Shown here: in pieces, positions 8,901 to 17,995 of the stretch | Layout: each line of letters starts with the position of its first letter | Position numbering within the stretch: position 1 is the stretch's first letter | Assembly: GCA_905480195.1 (NCBI GenBank) | Contig: CAJQPN010000017.1 | Span: 1 to 64,000 of the forward strand | Direction of reading: 5' to 3' | DNA length: 64,000 bases | Origin: an uncultured Acidimicrobiales bacterium | GTDB taxonomy: Bacteria > Actinomycetota > Acidimicrobiia > Acidimicrobiales > Aldehydirespiratoraceae | The notes under the pieces: generated by a model | What the model saw: the letters and a program-made list of their open reading frames with translations, nothing else | What the model was told of the DNA's origin: nothing | The model's database searches: none | Translations under genes and position numbers: made by a program

Positions 8901-9950
8901 TCAGGCAAAAAAGGACCGAGCGACAGCGCGAAGTTCGGGGCTCGTGTACTTGATCTGAGCGATCGCATCAGCCAGCGACACGCGAACCATCGAGCCGCAC
9001 TGAAACGCAATCATTGAACCGAAGTCACCGTCGGCGAGCGCTTCGGCAGCCTCGACGCCGTACCAACTCGACAACGCCCGATCGAACGATGTCGGGGTAC
9101 CACCGCGCTGCACGTGGCCGAGCACCGTCACACGCGTCTCGAAACCGGTACGAGCCTCGATCTCGGCTGCGACCACATTGCAGATCCCACCCAATCGCTT
9201 ATGGCCGTACTGATCGACTGGCGGCTCAGGGATCTCGAGCGTGCCTTCGGCAGGTCGGGCACCCTCGGCGACAACCACGATCGACGCGAACTTCCCTCGG
9301 GCGTGGCGGCGAGTCAACGCCTCACACACATCGGCGATGTTGAACGGCTCCTCGGGAACCAGGGTCAACGTGGCGCCGCCCGCCAGGCCAGCCCATGTCG
9401 CGATGTGGCCGACGTTGCGACCCATCACCTCGACGACCATCACGCGGTTGTGGGATTCGGCCGTGGTGTGGAGGCGGTCGATCGCATCGGTTGCGATCTG
9501 CACGGCAGTGTCGAACCCGAAGGTGCGTTCGGTAAGTCCGACGTCGTTGTCGATGGTCTTCGGTACGCCGACCAACGGAATGCCACACAAGTGCATCTCG
9601 TGAGCGCACGAGAGGCTTCCTTCCCCACCGATCACCACGAGAGCGTCGAGCCCCCGGCGTTCCATGGTTTCCTGCACTTTTTCCATACCACCCTCGTGCA
9701 TGAATGGGGTGTGGCGACTGGTGCCGATGATGGTGCCACCACGCGGCAAGATGCCGCGGCAACCCTCGACCGTCAACTCCTCCATCGAGTCATCGAGCAG
9801 GCCTTTGAACCCTTCGTGAACCCCGAAGATTCGCCAGCCGTACTGCCGTTCGGCCTTACGAACGACACCACGGATAACGGCGTTCAGACCGGGGCAGTCA
9901 CCACCGCTCGTCAATACAGCAATCGTCGTGATCTTGGGGGAGCCAGACAC
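8901..9950 (-). CDS. pfkA: 6-phosphofructokinase, probably ATP-dependent
   Basis: The 349-residue protein has the PFK signatures TSGGDCPGLNAVIRG, GTIIGTSR, PKTIDNDV and GRNVGHIATWAGLAGG. It belongs to the group that contains actinobacterial ATP- and PPi-dependent enzymes. The donor-specificity site reads GGEGS, a Gly where PPi-dependent enzymes carry Asp (GGDD/GGED), while Lys is kept in PKTIDND. By known structure-function work on this group, that combination points to ATP as donor. It converges on the lipoprotein gene with a 3-nt gap and is monocistronic. Confidence 0.93.
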   Translation of the reverse strand: MSGSPKITTIAVLTSGGDCPGLNAVIRGVVRKAERQYGWRIFGVHEGFKGLLDDSMEELTVEGCRGILPRGGTIIGTSRHTPFMHEGGMEKVQETMERRGLDALVVIGGEGSLSCAHEMHLCGIPLVGVPKTIDNDVGLTERTFGFDTAVQIATDAIDRLHTTAESHNRVMVVEVMGRNVGHIATWAGLAGGATLTLVPEEPFNIADVCEALTRRHARGKFASIVVVAEGARPAEGTLEIPEPPVDQYGHKRLGGICNVVAAEIEARTGFETRVTVLGHVQRGGTPTSFDRALSSWYGVEAAEALADGDFGSMIAFQCGSMVRVSLADAIAQIKYTSPELRAVARSFFA

Positions 9951-10002
9951 GCATAGGACCCTACCGGCGCTTCACAAAGGCTGACGGCTATGGTCGCCCG
10001 CC

Positions 10003-11484
10003 ATGGGAATCGTGATCGCTATCGATGCCGGCACGACCGGGGTCCGTTCCGTTGCCATCGACGAGTCCGGTACGCCGCTTGGGTTCGCATACCGGGAGTT
10101 CACCCAATACTTCCCGCAGCCGGGTTGGGTCGAACACGATGCCGAAGAGATCTGGCAGGCGGTCCTCGCGACACTCGGTGAGGTCGCCGAAACCATCACC
10201 GAACCGATCGCTGCGATCGGTATCACCGACCAGCGGGAGACGGTCGTGATGTGGGATCGGCGCTCCGGCAAGCCCCGTCACCGTGCGATCGTCTGGCAGG
10301 ATCGTCGCACCGCTGGGCGTTGCGAGGAGCTGCAGAATGCAGGCCATCTCGACATGGTGCGTCACACAACCGGTCTGGTTCTCGACCCGTACTTCTCGGG
10401 TAGCAAAGTCGAGTGGTTGCTCACCGAAGGCGGCCTGGAGGTTGACGACGATCTTGCGTTCGGCACTGTCGACTCATGGCTCGTGTGGAAGCTGACCGGC
10501 GGCGTCCACATCACCGACACCACCAACGCGAGCCGGACTCTGCTCTTCGACATTGGCGAACTCCGCTGGAGTGATTCGATGTGCGACCTGTTCGGGGTGC
10601 CAATGTCGATTCTCCCCGAGGTTCGGCCGTCATCGGAGCGCTACGGGATCACGACCGGCGGACTTCCCGTCCCGGCCGGCACTCCAATCTCTGGTATCGC
10701 CGGCGATCAACAGGCCGCACTCTTCGGGCAAGCCTGCTTCGAGCCTGGTCAGGCGAAGAACACCTACGGCACGGGTTCCTTCGTGCTCATGAACGTGGGG
10801 CAGGTCTGTCCGGATCCGGTGGAGGGATTGCTGACCACGGTGGCATGGACGCTCGACGTCGGTGGCGAATGGCAGACGAGCTACGCCTACGAGGGCGCCA
10901 TCTTCGTCACAGGTGCTGCGATCCAGTGGTTGCGCGACGGGTTGGGAATCATCGATGACGCAGCAGAGACCGGACCTCTAGCGGCGTCCGTGGTCGACAC
11001 CGGGGGCGTCGTCTTCGTCCCGGCGATGGCCGGACTCGGCTCGCCATACTGGGATCCTCGCGCCCGCGGCACCATTGTCGGGATCACCCGCGGGACCGGT
11101 CGGGCCGAACTCACACGAGCGACGGTCGAGTCGATGGCCTACCAGACCCGCGACGTGGTCGATGCCATGACCGCTGCGAGCGGCACGGGTGTGCGCGATC
11201 TCCGCGTCGACGGTGGCGCGTCGGTGATGGACTTCTTGCTGCAGTTCCAGGCAGATCAGCTCGGAGTTCCCGTGATCCGGTCGAAGATCGCGGAAACGAC
11301 GGCTCTCGGCGCTGCCTATCTCGCCGGCCTTGCCGAAGGTGTCTGGGACTCCCCCGCCGACGTCACCGCCAACTGGGCCGCCGACGGCGAGTTCGTGCCT
11401 ACGGTCGACCGCAGCCGAGCAGACATCGAGTACGCCCGCTGGCAGCGTGCAGTCGAACGGTCGCGGCACTGGGACGTGAGTTAA
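10003..11484 (+). CDS. glpK: Glycerol kinase
   Basis: The 493-residue FGGY kinase begins [12 protein letters not shown] and has ITDQRET, the WQDRRTA segment, the [12 protein letters not shown] glycerol/ATP region, [10 protein letters not shown] and the C-terminal RVDGGAS motif. Full-length similarity to GlpK is clear. It phosphorylates glycerol to glycerol-3-phosphate in the cytoplasm. No glpF or glpD is adjacent. The TAA stop overlaps the stop of the converging aminotransferase gene in a shared TTAA. Confidence 0.93.
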   Translation: MGIVIAIDAGTTGVRSVAIDESGTPLGFAYREFTQYFPQPGWVEHDAEEIWQAVLATLGEVAETITEPIAAIGITDQRETVVMWDRRSGKPRHRAIVWQDRRTAGRCEELQNAGHLDMVRHTTGLVLDPYFSGSKVEWLLTEGGLEVDDDLAFGTVDSWLVWKLTGGVHITDTTNASRTLLFDIGELRWSDSMCDLFGVPMSILPEVRPSSERYGITTGGLPVPAGTPISGIAGDQQAALFGQACFEPGQAKNTYGTGSFVLMNVGQVCPDPVEGLLTTVAWTLDVGGEWQTSYAYEGAIFVTGAAIQWLRDGLGIIDDAAETGPLAASVVDTGGVVFVPAMAGLGSPYWDPRARGTIVGITRGTGRAELTRATVESMAYQTRDVVDAMTAASGTGVRDLRVDGGASVMDFLLQFQADQLGVPVIRSKIAETTALGAAYLAGLAEGVWDSPADVTANWAADGEFVPTVDRSRADIEYARWQRAVERSRHWDVS

Positions 11485-12662
11485 CCCTCGAGCAGCGGTA
11501 ACGCTTCCCGGAGGTTGCGGACCGCCTGCGCAATGCGCTGCTCGTTCTCGATGAGCGCAAACCGGACGTTGCCTTCACCTCCGGGGCCGAAACCCACGCC
11601 GGGTGACAGGGCAACGTTTGCGTTCTTGACGAGCATCGATGCGAATTCGACGGAATCCATGTGGCCGTACTCGGTTGGGATCGGCGCCCAGGTGAACATC
11701 GTTCCCTTCGGCGGCTCGACGTGCCAGCCGATTCGATGGAGTCCCTCGATCAGAGCGTTTCGTCTCGCCTCGTAGACGGCGCACGCCTGCTCCGGATAGT
11801 CGGGCGCCTCGTTCATGGTGACCGTCGCTGCGATCTGGATGGGCTGGAAGGTTCCGTAGTCGAGGTACGACTTCATTTTGGCGAGCGCAGCCACGACCTC
11901 AGCATTGCCGGCCATGAACGCAACCCGCCAGCCCGCCATCGAGAACGACTTGGTCATCGAGTACAACTCGACTGCAACCTCCTTGGCCCCATCGGCTTGC
12001 AGGATCGATGGGGGTGCGTAGCCATCGAAGCCGAGGTCTGCGTACGCGAAATCGTGTACGACCACGACGTCCTGTTCACGGGCGAAGTCCACCACCCGCT
12101 GCATGAAGTCGGCATCGACACAGGTGGTCGTCGGGTTGTGTGGGAACGAGAGGAGGATCACTCGCGGTCGCGGCCACGAGTAGGTGAAGCGATCTTTCAT
12201 CGCCTCGAAGAAGGTGTCTTGATCTTCACTGAGTGGAATCTCCCGCACGTTCGCGCCGGCGAAGATCGGGGCGAAGATGTGGATCGGGTACGAAGGTGCT
12301 GGCACCAACACGCTGTCACCGCTCTGGCACAGCACCCACATCAGATGTGAGAGGCCCTCTTTGGCGCCGATGGTGTTGATGACCTCGGTCTCGGGGTCGA
12401 GATCGACGTCGAAACGGCGCTTGTACAGGTCAGCAAATGCCTGACGGAGCTTGGGGAGACCCTTGCTCGACGAGTAGCGATGGTTGCGAGGGTTGCGGGC
12501 AGCTTCAACGAGTTTCTCGACGGCAATGTCGGGAGATGGCAGGTCGGGGTTCCCGAATCCGAGATCGATGACGTCTTCGCCAGCACGCCGTGCTTGCACC
12601 TTCAGCGAATCGATGATGGTGAAGACGTACGGGGGCAGACCAGTGATCCGACGGAATTCCAT
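11481..12662 (-). CDS. Class I/II aminotransferase, AlaC-like
   Basis: The 393-residue fold-type I PLP enzyme carries [12 protein letters not shown] near the N-terminus, SFPHNPTTT, the PLP-phosphate region and the Schiff-base Lys238 in [13 protein letters not shown]. The sequence is closest in style to the AlaC/YfdZ and LL-diaminopimelate aminotransferase-like subgroup that transaminates alanine or aspartate with 2-oxoglutarate. The ATG start at 12662 is well placed. It is monocistronic and convergent with glpK. The exact amino acid is not readable from the sequence. Confidence 0.9.
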   Translation of the reverse strand: MEFRRITGLPPYVFTIIDSLKVQARRAGEDVIDLGFGNPDLPSPDIAVEKLVEAARNPRNHRYSSSKGLPKLRQAFADLYKRRFDVDLDPETEVINTIGAKEGLSHLMWVLCQSGDSVLVPAPSYPIHIFAPIFAGANVREIPLSEDQDTFFEAMKDRFTYSWPRPRVILLSFPHNPTTTCVDADFMQRVVDFAREQDVVVVHDFAYADLGFDGYAPPSILQADGAKEVAVELYSMTKSFSMAGWRVAFMAGNAEVVAALAKMKSYLDYGTFQPIQIAATVTMNEAPDYPEQACAVYEARRNALIEGLHRIGWHVEPPKGTMFTWAPIPTEYGHMDSVEFASMLVKNANVALSPGVGFGPGGEGNVRFALIENEQRIAQAVRNLREALPLLEG

Positions 12663-12779
12663 ACATCTAGGCTACTGAGAAGGCAAAGCCGAACTCGGTG
12701 AACACTTCGCCTCGAGGTCAGGAAGCGGTGGGTGCCGGCCCGTCGATCTGTTCGGCCAGCCGCGGCGACCCGACAGGCG

Positions 12780-13229
12780 TCAAGCTCCGGACTCCACGTG
12801 GGTCGTGAAGTCGTTCACCGCAGTGCGAACGATGCGGGCTTCGGCCCGCCGTTTCACGAACCCGGGCAAGGGTACCGAGAGGTCGACGGCAAGGTGGTAG
12901 ACGACCTCGGTCGACGACGGATCTGACGGCACCGGCAAGAACTCGTACTCGCCGTCGAGACGGCGCGCGATGTCGCCGCTCTGGAGCCGCCATGCGAGCC
13001 GGCTCGGATTCGATCCGTAGAAATAGCGCAGGGTGTACGTAGTGGATCGACCCATGGCTGCTGCTCGGAACTCGACGTCGACGGCACGGCCTTCGTCGTC
13101 GCGCGAAAGCACGCGTGCCATCTTCACATCGGAGGCCCAGTCGGGATAGCGCTCAAAGTCGATCGCAGCCGCAAAACAAGCCCCTGGAGACGCGGCGATA
13201 GTTGTGCGAACAGTGGCCTGATCAACCAT
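12780..13229 (-). CDS. SRPBCC (START-like) family protein
   Basis: The 149-residue protein shows the helix-grip pattern of polyketide cyclase/dehydrase (SRPBCC) proteins: VRTTIAASPGACFAAAIDFERYPDWASDVK at the start and a C-terminal amphipathic helix. Proteins of this kind bind a hydrophobic ligand; many actinobacterial copies have no known role. It lies between a membrane-protein gene and the aminotransferase gene on the same strand. Confidence 0.8.
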   Translation of the reverse strand: MVDQATVRTTIAASPGACFAAAIDFERYPDWASDVKMARVLSRDDEGRAVDVEFRAAAMGRSTTYTLRYFYGSNPSRLAWRLQSGDIARRLDGEYEFLPVPSDPSSTEVVYHLAVDLSVPLPGFVKRRAEARIVRTAVNDFTTHVESGA

Positions 13230-13245
13230 GTCAGGACCCTAACAA

Positions 13246-13707
13246 CTAGCTGTCGTTATCGGTGTTAATCGGCCGATCAGTTGGTTCAAAATCGCCGTAA
13301 CGAGCTGCCCAAAGGCCCATCAGGCCGATACCAAGGATCGGGACCAGGGTTCCGAATGCCAGTGACGTGAAGGGGCGGATCGACGCCGTGACGATCCCCA
13401 CGACGACCTGCAGAGCCAGCGCCCCAAGGAGGTGTCGCCGAACCGGCCGCGGTGAGCTCCCCATACCGAGATACAGACCCCCCACACCGATCGCATCGAC
13501 GCGGCTTCGCTGGACGGCGATAGCGAAGGCCCACAGCATCGTGATGATGCCCACGGCAAAGAGGGCAAGCGCAACGACCACAGCGGGCCAACGCAACCAG
13601 CTGGGTCCGATTGCGGCTGCAAACGCAGTGACGGTGAACACGGCGGTCGCCTGCCACGACGAGCGGATGAGGCCGGTTCCCGGGCTCGGCAGCGTGACGA
13701 TCCTCAC
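13246..13707 (-). CDS. Four-helix membrane protein
   Basis: The 153-residue protein has about four hydrophobic helices (about 18-35, 40-62, 88-108 and 118-137) and a short hydrophilic tail. The start overlaps the end of the pimB-like gene by 4 nt, so the two are translationally coupled, which hints at a membrane role near mannolipid synthesis. I recognise no family. Confidence 0.72.
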   Translation of the reverse strand: MRIVTLPSPGTGLIRSSWQATAVFTVTAFAAAIGPSWLRWPAVVVALALFAVGIITMLWAFAIAVQRSRVDAIGVGGLYLGMGSSPRPVRRHLLGALALQVVVGIVTASIRPFTSLAFGTLVPILGIGLMGLWAARYGDFEPTDRPINTDNDS

Positions 13708-14840
13708 GATGGTTCCACCATTGCGTCAATCGCAGCGCCCAGTCGGGCGGCAAGCACGCTATAGTCGAATTCGTTCGCCGCTCGCGCTCGGGACGCTGCC
13801 GCCATGGTCGCTCGACGGGCCGGATCGCGCATCAGCACGGCGATCGCCTCGGCAGCAGCCAACGGGTCGCTCGGGTCGTCGACGACGATCCCGGACTCGC
13901 CGTGCTCGACCGCTTCATGAGCGCCACCACTTCGCCCAGCAACCTGAGGGACACCGGCGGCGGCGGCCTCGACGAACACAATTCCAAATCCTTCCTGCTC
14001 TAGCCCTCCCCATCGCGACCGACACAGCATCGCGAACACATCGCCAGCTCCGTACAACTCGATGAGTTCGTCTTCTGACAGGCGGCCGACGAGCTGTACC
14101 GGCGCGCCGGCGTCGTCGATCAGACCCTGGAGGCGACCGATGTCACGCCCCTGGCCAGCGATCAAGACGGCGAGGTCGGGGAACTCCTTTGCGAGGATTG
14201 TGCTGGCGGCGATCAGCGTGTCCATACCTTTGCGGGGTACGAGCCGCGACACCGACGTGATCATCGGTTGATCGGGAGCGATGCCGTAGCGGGCTCGCAC
14301 CGACGCGCGGGCAGCGGTGTCGAGTGAAGCGAAGCGCTCGGTATCGACACCGGGAGGCACAACCGTGCACGGTGGTAACGGGCGACCCAGGCTTCGTTCG
14401 CCCTCGGCTGCCGGGTAGCCGCCTGCGGCTATCACGCCGCGTGCGTCGGCCAGCACGCGGTTGAGTAGCTGGCGGGTGCCAGGGATTCTTCCGGGAATCG
14501 TGACCTCAGCTCCGTGGAGAACGACACCGTAGGGAACGTCGAGATGGGGCCCGATCAAACCGACGGGCACAGCCGGATCAAGGATCACAACCTCGGCTTT
14601 GTACTCGGCGATCAAGCGATTCACGCGTCGGATCAGCACCGGTTGCGGCAGCAACCAGGGCTCACGGCTGCGAACGATGGTGTGGTCTTGGGCGGCGTCG
14701 AAGGCCTCGGCACCTTGGTGGGGCGTCGTATGGACGACGACGTCGTCGGCGGGCAGACGGCGCCACAGTTCCCAGAGATAATTCTGGATGCCACCGATCT
14801 TGGGCGGGTAATCGTTGGTGACGAGCAGATGCCGGACCAC
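13704..14840 (-). CDS. pimB: GT4 mannosyltransferase, PimB-like
   Basis: The 378-residue GT-B enzyme begins HLLVTNDYPPKIGGIQNYL, matching PimB' of corynebacteria and mycobacteria, and has VVPPGVDTERF, SRLVPRKGMDTLI and the nucleotide-binding EGFGIVFVEAAAAGVP motif. PimB' adds the second mannose to phosphatidylinositol mannoside from GDP-mannose on the cytoplasmic face. Other GT4 glycolipid transferases are possible. The distant ppm1 and inositol-phosphatase genes are consistent with PIM/lipomannan synthesis. Confidence 0.82.
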   Translation of the reverse strand: MVRHLLVTNDYPPKIGGIQNYLWELWRRLPADDVVVHTTPHQGAEAFDAAQDHTIVRSREPWLLPQPVLIRRVNRLIAEYKAEVVILDPAVPVGLIGPHLDVPYGVVLHGAEVTIPGRIPGTRQLLNRVLADARGVIAAGGYPAAEGERSLGRPLPPCTVVPPGVDTERFASLDTAARASVRARYGIAPDQPMITSVSRLVPRKGMDTLIAASTILAKEFPDLAVLIAGQGRDIGRLQGLIDDAGAPVQLVGRLSEDELIELYGAGDVFAMLCRSRWGGLEQEGFGIVFVEAAAAGVPQVAGRSGGAHEAVEHGESGIVVDDPSDPLAAAEAIAVLMRDPARRATMAAASRARAANEFDYSVLAARLGAAIDAMVEPS

Positions 14841-14849
14841 AGGCTGACC

Positions 14850-15935
14850 CTACGGCCGAGCGACCTCGATAGCGACGAGCGCATCGGGGTCGGCCATCAC
14901 CTGGTGAGGGAGGGCGATATCGAGTCGGCGAGCAGTCCACACGGCGTGGGCGCGAAGCATCGGGTTCGGGGAATCGAGGTACTGCTCGACTGCGGCACGT
15001 ACCGCAGGATCGGTGCCGTCGGCAACGTTTGCCAACACCAGGAGTGCGTTCCGGCGGACATAGTCGGGATCGCGATTTGCGATGTACCAGCGTCCGAGCC
15101 GATCCATCAGTGAGCTGTTGTCAGCCGCCAGCACGTCGAGTAGGTCGATCCATGCCTCGTCGGCGCCTGCTCCCGATGGACGACGCATCCGGACCCGGTT
15201 TGGTGGGCAGACGTCTTGGCAGTCGTCGCAGCCGTATATCCGATCACCGAGCGCTTCACGGAACTCGACCGGGAACATGCCGTCGGTTTGCACCAACCAC
15301 GCCAGGCATCGACGGGCGTCGATCACTCCCGGCTCGACGATCGCTCCAGTCGGACACCCCGAAAGGCACTGTGTACACGTGCCACACCCGTCGGAGACCG
15401 GTTCGGTGTGATCGGGAGCGATCACACCATCGGTCACCACTGCACCAAGAACAACGAGGCTCCCAGCTCCAGGGATAAGGATGTTGCTCGACTTTCCCCA
15501 CCATCCAATCCCGGCACGGTGGGCTGCAGCGCGATCGACGAGATGGTTCTGGTCAGCTACCACGACCGCGCGGTGACCCTCAGCCCGCAGTGCTGCTGCG
15601 ATTGCTTCGAGCGCGTTGCGAAGCATGGCGTAGTGGTCTTCCCACGAGTACGCCGCGACTCGTCCGACGACAACTCCGTTCGGCGGTGTCGGCGCCTCGC
15701 GCTGATAGTCGTAGGCCCCTACCACCAACGATGCCGCTCCCGGCAAGACGTGCTGGGGGTCGGTGGAACGTGCCGGGTTGCGGTAGGTGAACTGCATACC
15801 GCCGTGCAGCCCTTCGGCTCGGCGGCGTTCGATTTCGGTCCGCACATCGTCAAACGGAGAGGCATTAGCTGCTCCGACTGCACAGAGACCGGCAGCGAGT
15901 CCGATGGTGCGAAGCTCGCCGATCGACGGGGTCAT
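14850..15935 (-). CDS. queG: Epoxyqueuosine reductase
   Basis: The frame extends 76 codons upstream, but that part overlaps the 84-residue gene in another frame, so I place the start at the ATG at 15935 (MTPSIGELRTIG), giving 361 residues. Two 4Fe-4S binding sets are visible, CGTCTQCLSGCPTG plus a later CDDCQDVCPP. A C-terminal HEAT-like region for tRNA binding follows. The enzyme reduces epoxyqueuosine to queuosine at tRNA position 34 with cobalamin and iron-sulfur clusters. The rest of queuosine synthesis is not in this window. Confidence 0.92.
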   Translation of the reverse strand: MTPSIGELRTIGLAAGLCAVGAANASPFDDVRTEIERRRAEGLHGGMQFTYRNPARSTDPQHVLPGAASLVVGAYDYQREAPTPPNGVVVGRVAAYSWEDHYAMLRNALEAIAAALRAEGHRAVVVADQNHLVDRAAAHRAGIGWWGKSSNILIPGAGSLVVLGAVVTDGVIAPDHTEPVSDGCGTCTQCLSGCPTGAIVEPGVIDARRCLAWLVQTDGMFPVEFREALGDRIYGCDDCQDVCPPNRVRMRRPSGAGADEAWIDLLDVLAADNSSLMDRLGRWYIANRDPDYVRRNALLVLANVADGTDPAVRAAVEQYLDSPNPMLRAHAVWTARRLDIALPHQVMADPDALVAIEVARP

Positions 15936-15951
15936 CCCGCCATGGTGCCAG

Positions 15952-16206
15952 CTATGCCACGCCGTTGCGGGATGCGAAGCGGGACGGAGGTACAAGGCCA
16001 CCGTCGACGAGTAGTTCAACTGCCGTTTGTTCGTCTTCATCGAGCACGACCGGCGTGCCGGCTTCATGCCCCACGAGATACGAGACGAGGCAGTCATCGC
16101 ACGCATCGGTGAACTGGGCGACGCAAGCGTCGCAGTCGATGGTGAGACCGGGGTCGGAGGCAAGCGCCGGCACGAGACGAAGGTGGGGAACGTGGGTGCG
16201 GGTCAT
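15952..16206 (-). CDS. Small conserved cysteine-rich protein
   Basis: An 84-residue protein with paired cysteines CDACVAQFTDACDDC (C-x2-C-x7-C-x2-C), likely a zinc site, and a hydrophobic C-terminal half. It starts at an ATG at 16206 and ends 16 nt before queG, so it is probably in the same transcript. Small proteins of this type are common in actinobacteria beside unrelated genes. Its role is unknown. Confidence 0.7.
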   Translation of the reverse strand: MTRTHVPHLRLVPALASDPGLTIDCDACVAQFTDACDDCLVSYLVGHEAGTPVVLDEDEQTAVELLVDGGLVPPSRFASRNGVA

Positions 16207-16258
16207 GATTCGTACCCTACGAAAGGGGTGTGACAGCGAACCTCCTGTCGTCGAATAC

Positions 16259-16264
16259 TTGACA
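16259..16264 (+). promoter_or_regulatory. Candidate -35 box of the DnaQ/GIY-YIG gene
   Basis: TTGACA is a perfect -35 hexamer. The first SOS box begins 2 nt downstream and would lie between -35 and -10, a position where LexA blocks polymerase. No convincing -10 hexamer is visible at 17 nt spacing. Confidence 0.45.
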
Positions 16265-16266
16265 TG

Positions 16267-16280
16267 CGAACAGTCGTTCG
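16267..16280. promoter_or_regulatory. LexA/SOS box 1
   Basis: CGAACAGTCGTTCG is a perfect match to the actinobacterial SOS box pattern CGAAC-N4-GTTCG. It lies 17 nt upstream of the ATG at 16298. LexA binding is inferred from the pattern. Confidence 0.75.
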
Positions 16281-16297
16281 GGCATCGTCACACCTCC

Positions 16298-17995
16298 ATG
16301 AACGAACATCTGTTCGCAGAAATTCAACCAACGCCCGCTGCACCCCCGCTCCCACCGCAGCAGCGAACCTTCGACGACCTGGGTGCATCGCTGCATGAGG
16401 TCACGTTCGTCGTGTTTGACGTCGAAACCACCGGCGGTTCCGCAAAGGACGGTGCGATCACCGAGATCGGGGCCGTCAAGCTGCGGGGAGGCGAGTGCCT
16501 CGGTACCTACCAGACCCTCGTCGACCCGGGCCGGGCGATCCCTCCCGAGATCACAATCCTCACCGGGATCACCCAGGCCATGGTGATGCGGGCCCCGGCA
16601 ATCAATGCTGTGCTGCCGTCCTTCATCGACTTCGTCGGCTCCGACTCGGTGCTGGTCGGCCACAACGTCCGCTACGACGTCTCGTTCATGGCTGCTGCGA
16701 TGGAACGCGCCGGCCGCGAAAAGCTCACCCACCGCTCGGTCGACACACTGGCCTTAGCCCGCCGCCTCCTGCGTGACGAGGTACCGAACTATCGCCTCGG
16801 CACCTTGGCCGATCGCCTCCGTCTCTCCCATCGGCCGAGTCACCGAGCCCTCGACGACGCCCTCGCTACCGGCGAACTCCTCCACCTTCTGCTCGAGCGG
16901 GCGGGTGCCATCGGGGTCACCGGGCTCGACGACCTCCTCACCTTGCCGAAGATGGCTGGAAACGCCCAAGCCCAGAAGCTCAAGCTCACCGAGCGACTTC
17001 CTCGCTCCCCCGGCGTCTATCTGTTCCGCGGACGCGCTGGCGAGGTGCTCTACGTGGGCAAAGCCACCAACCTTCGCTCGCGCGTCCGGAGCTACTTCTC
17101 GACCGATGAACGCCGCAAGATCGGCCAGCTGCTGCGTGAAACACACCGCATCGACCATCAAGTCTGCCGCAATGGCCTCGAGGCTGCGGTGCTCGAACTG
17201 CGGCTGATCCACGAACACCTTCCCAGGTTCAACCGCCAGGGCACCCGAAGCTCTGCGTACCCGTACGTGAAGCTCACCCTCGACGAACGGTTCCCTCGCC
17301 TTTCAGTCGTTCGCACGCTGCAAGACGACGGGGCGCTCTACCTCGGTCCGGTCCCATCATCCAAGGCTGCTCATCGGCTGATCGAGGCGATCCAGACCGC
17401 ATCCCCCATCCGGCGTTGCTCCACCAAGTCGACGAGCCGCACTGCGAAGCCGATCTGCACCGCCGCCCAGATCGGCGTCGCCGCATGTCCGTGCTCCGGC
17501 CAGACCTCCGACGATGACTACCGAGAAATCGTCGTCGGCTTGGTGGCCGGCCTCACCCGCGAGCCAAGACGCCTGCTCGATCCCCTCGACCAACGGATCG
17601 CAGTGCTCGCTGCCGAGGAACGCTACGAAGAGGCAGCCGACGTTCGCGATCGCGCCGCAGCGCTGTCGGCGGCGCTTCGCCGCCAGCGGCGTTTCGATCT
17701 ACTCCGCCGCGCAGGGCGGGTTCGGTTCCAGGTCGGCGACGCATGGGCCGAACTCGACAACGGTCTGTTACGTCGCTGCGGAAACATCGATGATCCGCCG
17801 TCACTTCTCGACAACGACGAGACCGAATCTCCACCGGTGGTCGATGGTCCACCGAGTCGCAACGAAGCCGACGAGTTGCTGTGCATCGCCCGTTGGCTCG
17901 ACGACAACGCCCACCGAATCTCGCTCGAGTTGACGACGGGTGAGCTAGCCGAGCCACTCCCCCGCCTACCGACCTTCGTACCCCCGGAGCCTTAA
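16298..17995 (+). CDS. DnaQ-like exonuclease fused to UvrC-type GIY-YIG nuclease
   Basis: The 565-residue protein joins a DEDDh 3'-5' exonuclease domain (Asp41 and Glu43 in VFDVETTGG, Asp127 in GHNVRYD, His182 and Asp187 in SHRALDD) to a GIY-YIG endonuclease domain from about 228 (SPGVYLF, LYVGKATNLRSRV). Further UvrC-like sequence follows, including a UVR-like helix pair around 420-455. The same fusion is known in actinobacteria (Mycobacterium tuberculosis Rv2191). The GIY-YIG half resembles Cho, an SOS-induced nuclease of enterobacteria that cuts damaged DNA 3' of the lesion. Two perfect SOS boxes at its start support damage induction. Its stop overlaps that of the converging trpD gene by 4 nt. 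Confidence 0.9.
   Translation: MNEHLFAEIQPTPAAPPLPPQQRTFDDLGASLHEVTFVVFDVETTGGSAKDGAITEIGAVKLRGGECLGTYQTLVDPGRAIPPEITILTGITQAMVMRAPAINAVLPSFIDFVGSDSVLVGHNVRYDVSFMAAAMERAGREKLTHRSVDTLALARRLLRDEVPNYRLGTLADRLRLSHRPSHRALDDALATGELLHLLLERAGAIGVTGLDDLLTLPKMAGNAQAQKLKLTERLPRSPGVYLFRGRAGEVLYVGKATNLRSRVRSYFSTDERRKIGQLLRETHRIDHQVCRNGLEAAVLELRLIHEHLPRFNRQGTRSSAYPYVKLTLDERFPRLSVVRTLQDDGALYLGPVPSSKAAHRLIEAIQTASPIRRCSTKSTSRTAKPICTAAQIGVAACPCSGQTSDDDYREIVVGLVAGLTREPRRLLDPLDQRIAVLAAEERYEEAADVRDRAAALSAALRRQRRFDLLRRAGRVRFQVGDAWAELDNGLLRRCGNIDDPPSLLDNDETESPPVVDGPPSRNEADELLCIARWLDDNAHRISLELTTGELAEPLPRLPTFVPPEP
16303..16316. promoter_or_regulatory. LexA/SOS box 2, inside codons 2-7
   Basis: CGAACATCTGTTCG again matches CGAAC-N4-GTTCG exactly. 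It begins 36 nt after box 1, placing it just inside the coding sequence. Two perfect boxes so close together are unlikely by chance. If box 2 is a true operator, either the operator reads through the N-terminal codons or the protein starts later. Confidence 0.65.

Noticed and set aside
8891..8905. CTGACGGTCAG palindrome at the end of the lipoprotein gene, also found at about 61210 between the two oxidase genes
   Set aside because: Both copies arise from two convergent stop codons (TGA and TCA) lying together; the loop would be a single base, so it is not a usable hairpin.
15936..16163. N-terminal extension of queG by 76 codons
   Set aside because: This part overlaps the 84-residue gene in another frame, lacks protein character, and the QueG fold begins at the ATG at 15935.
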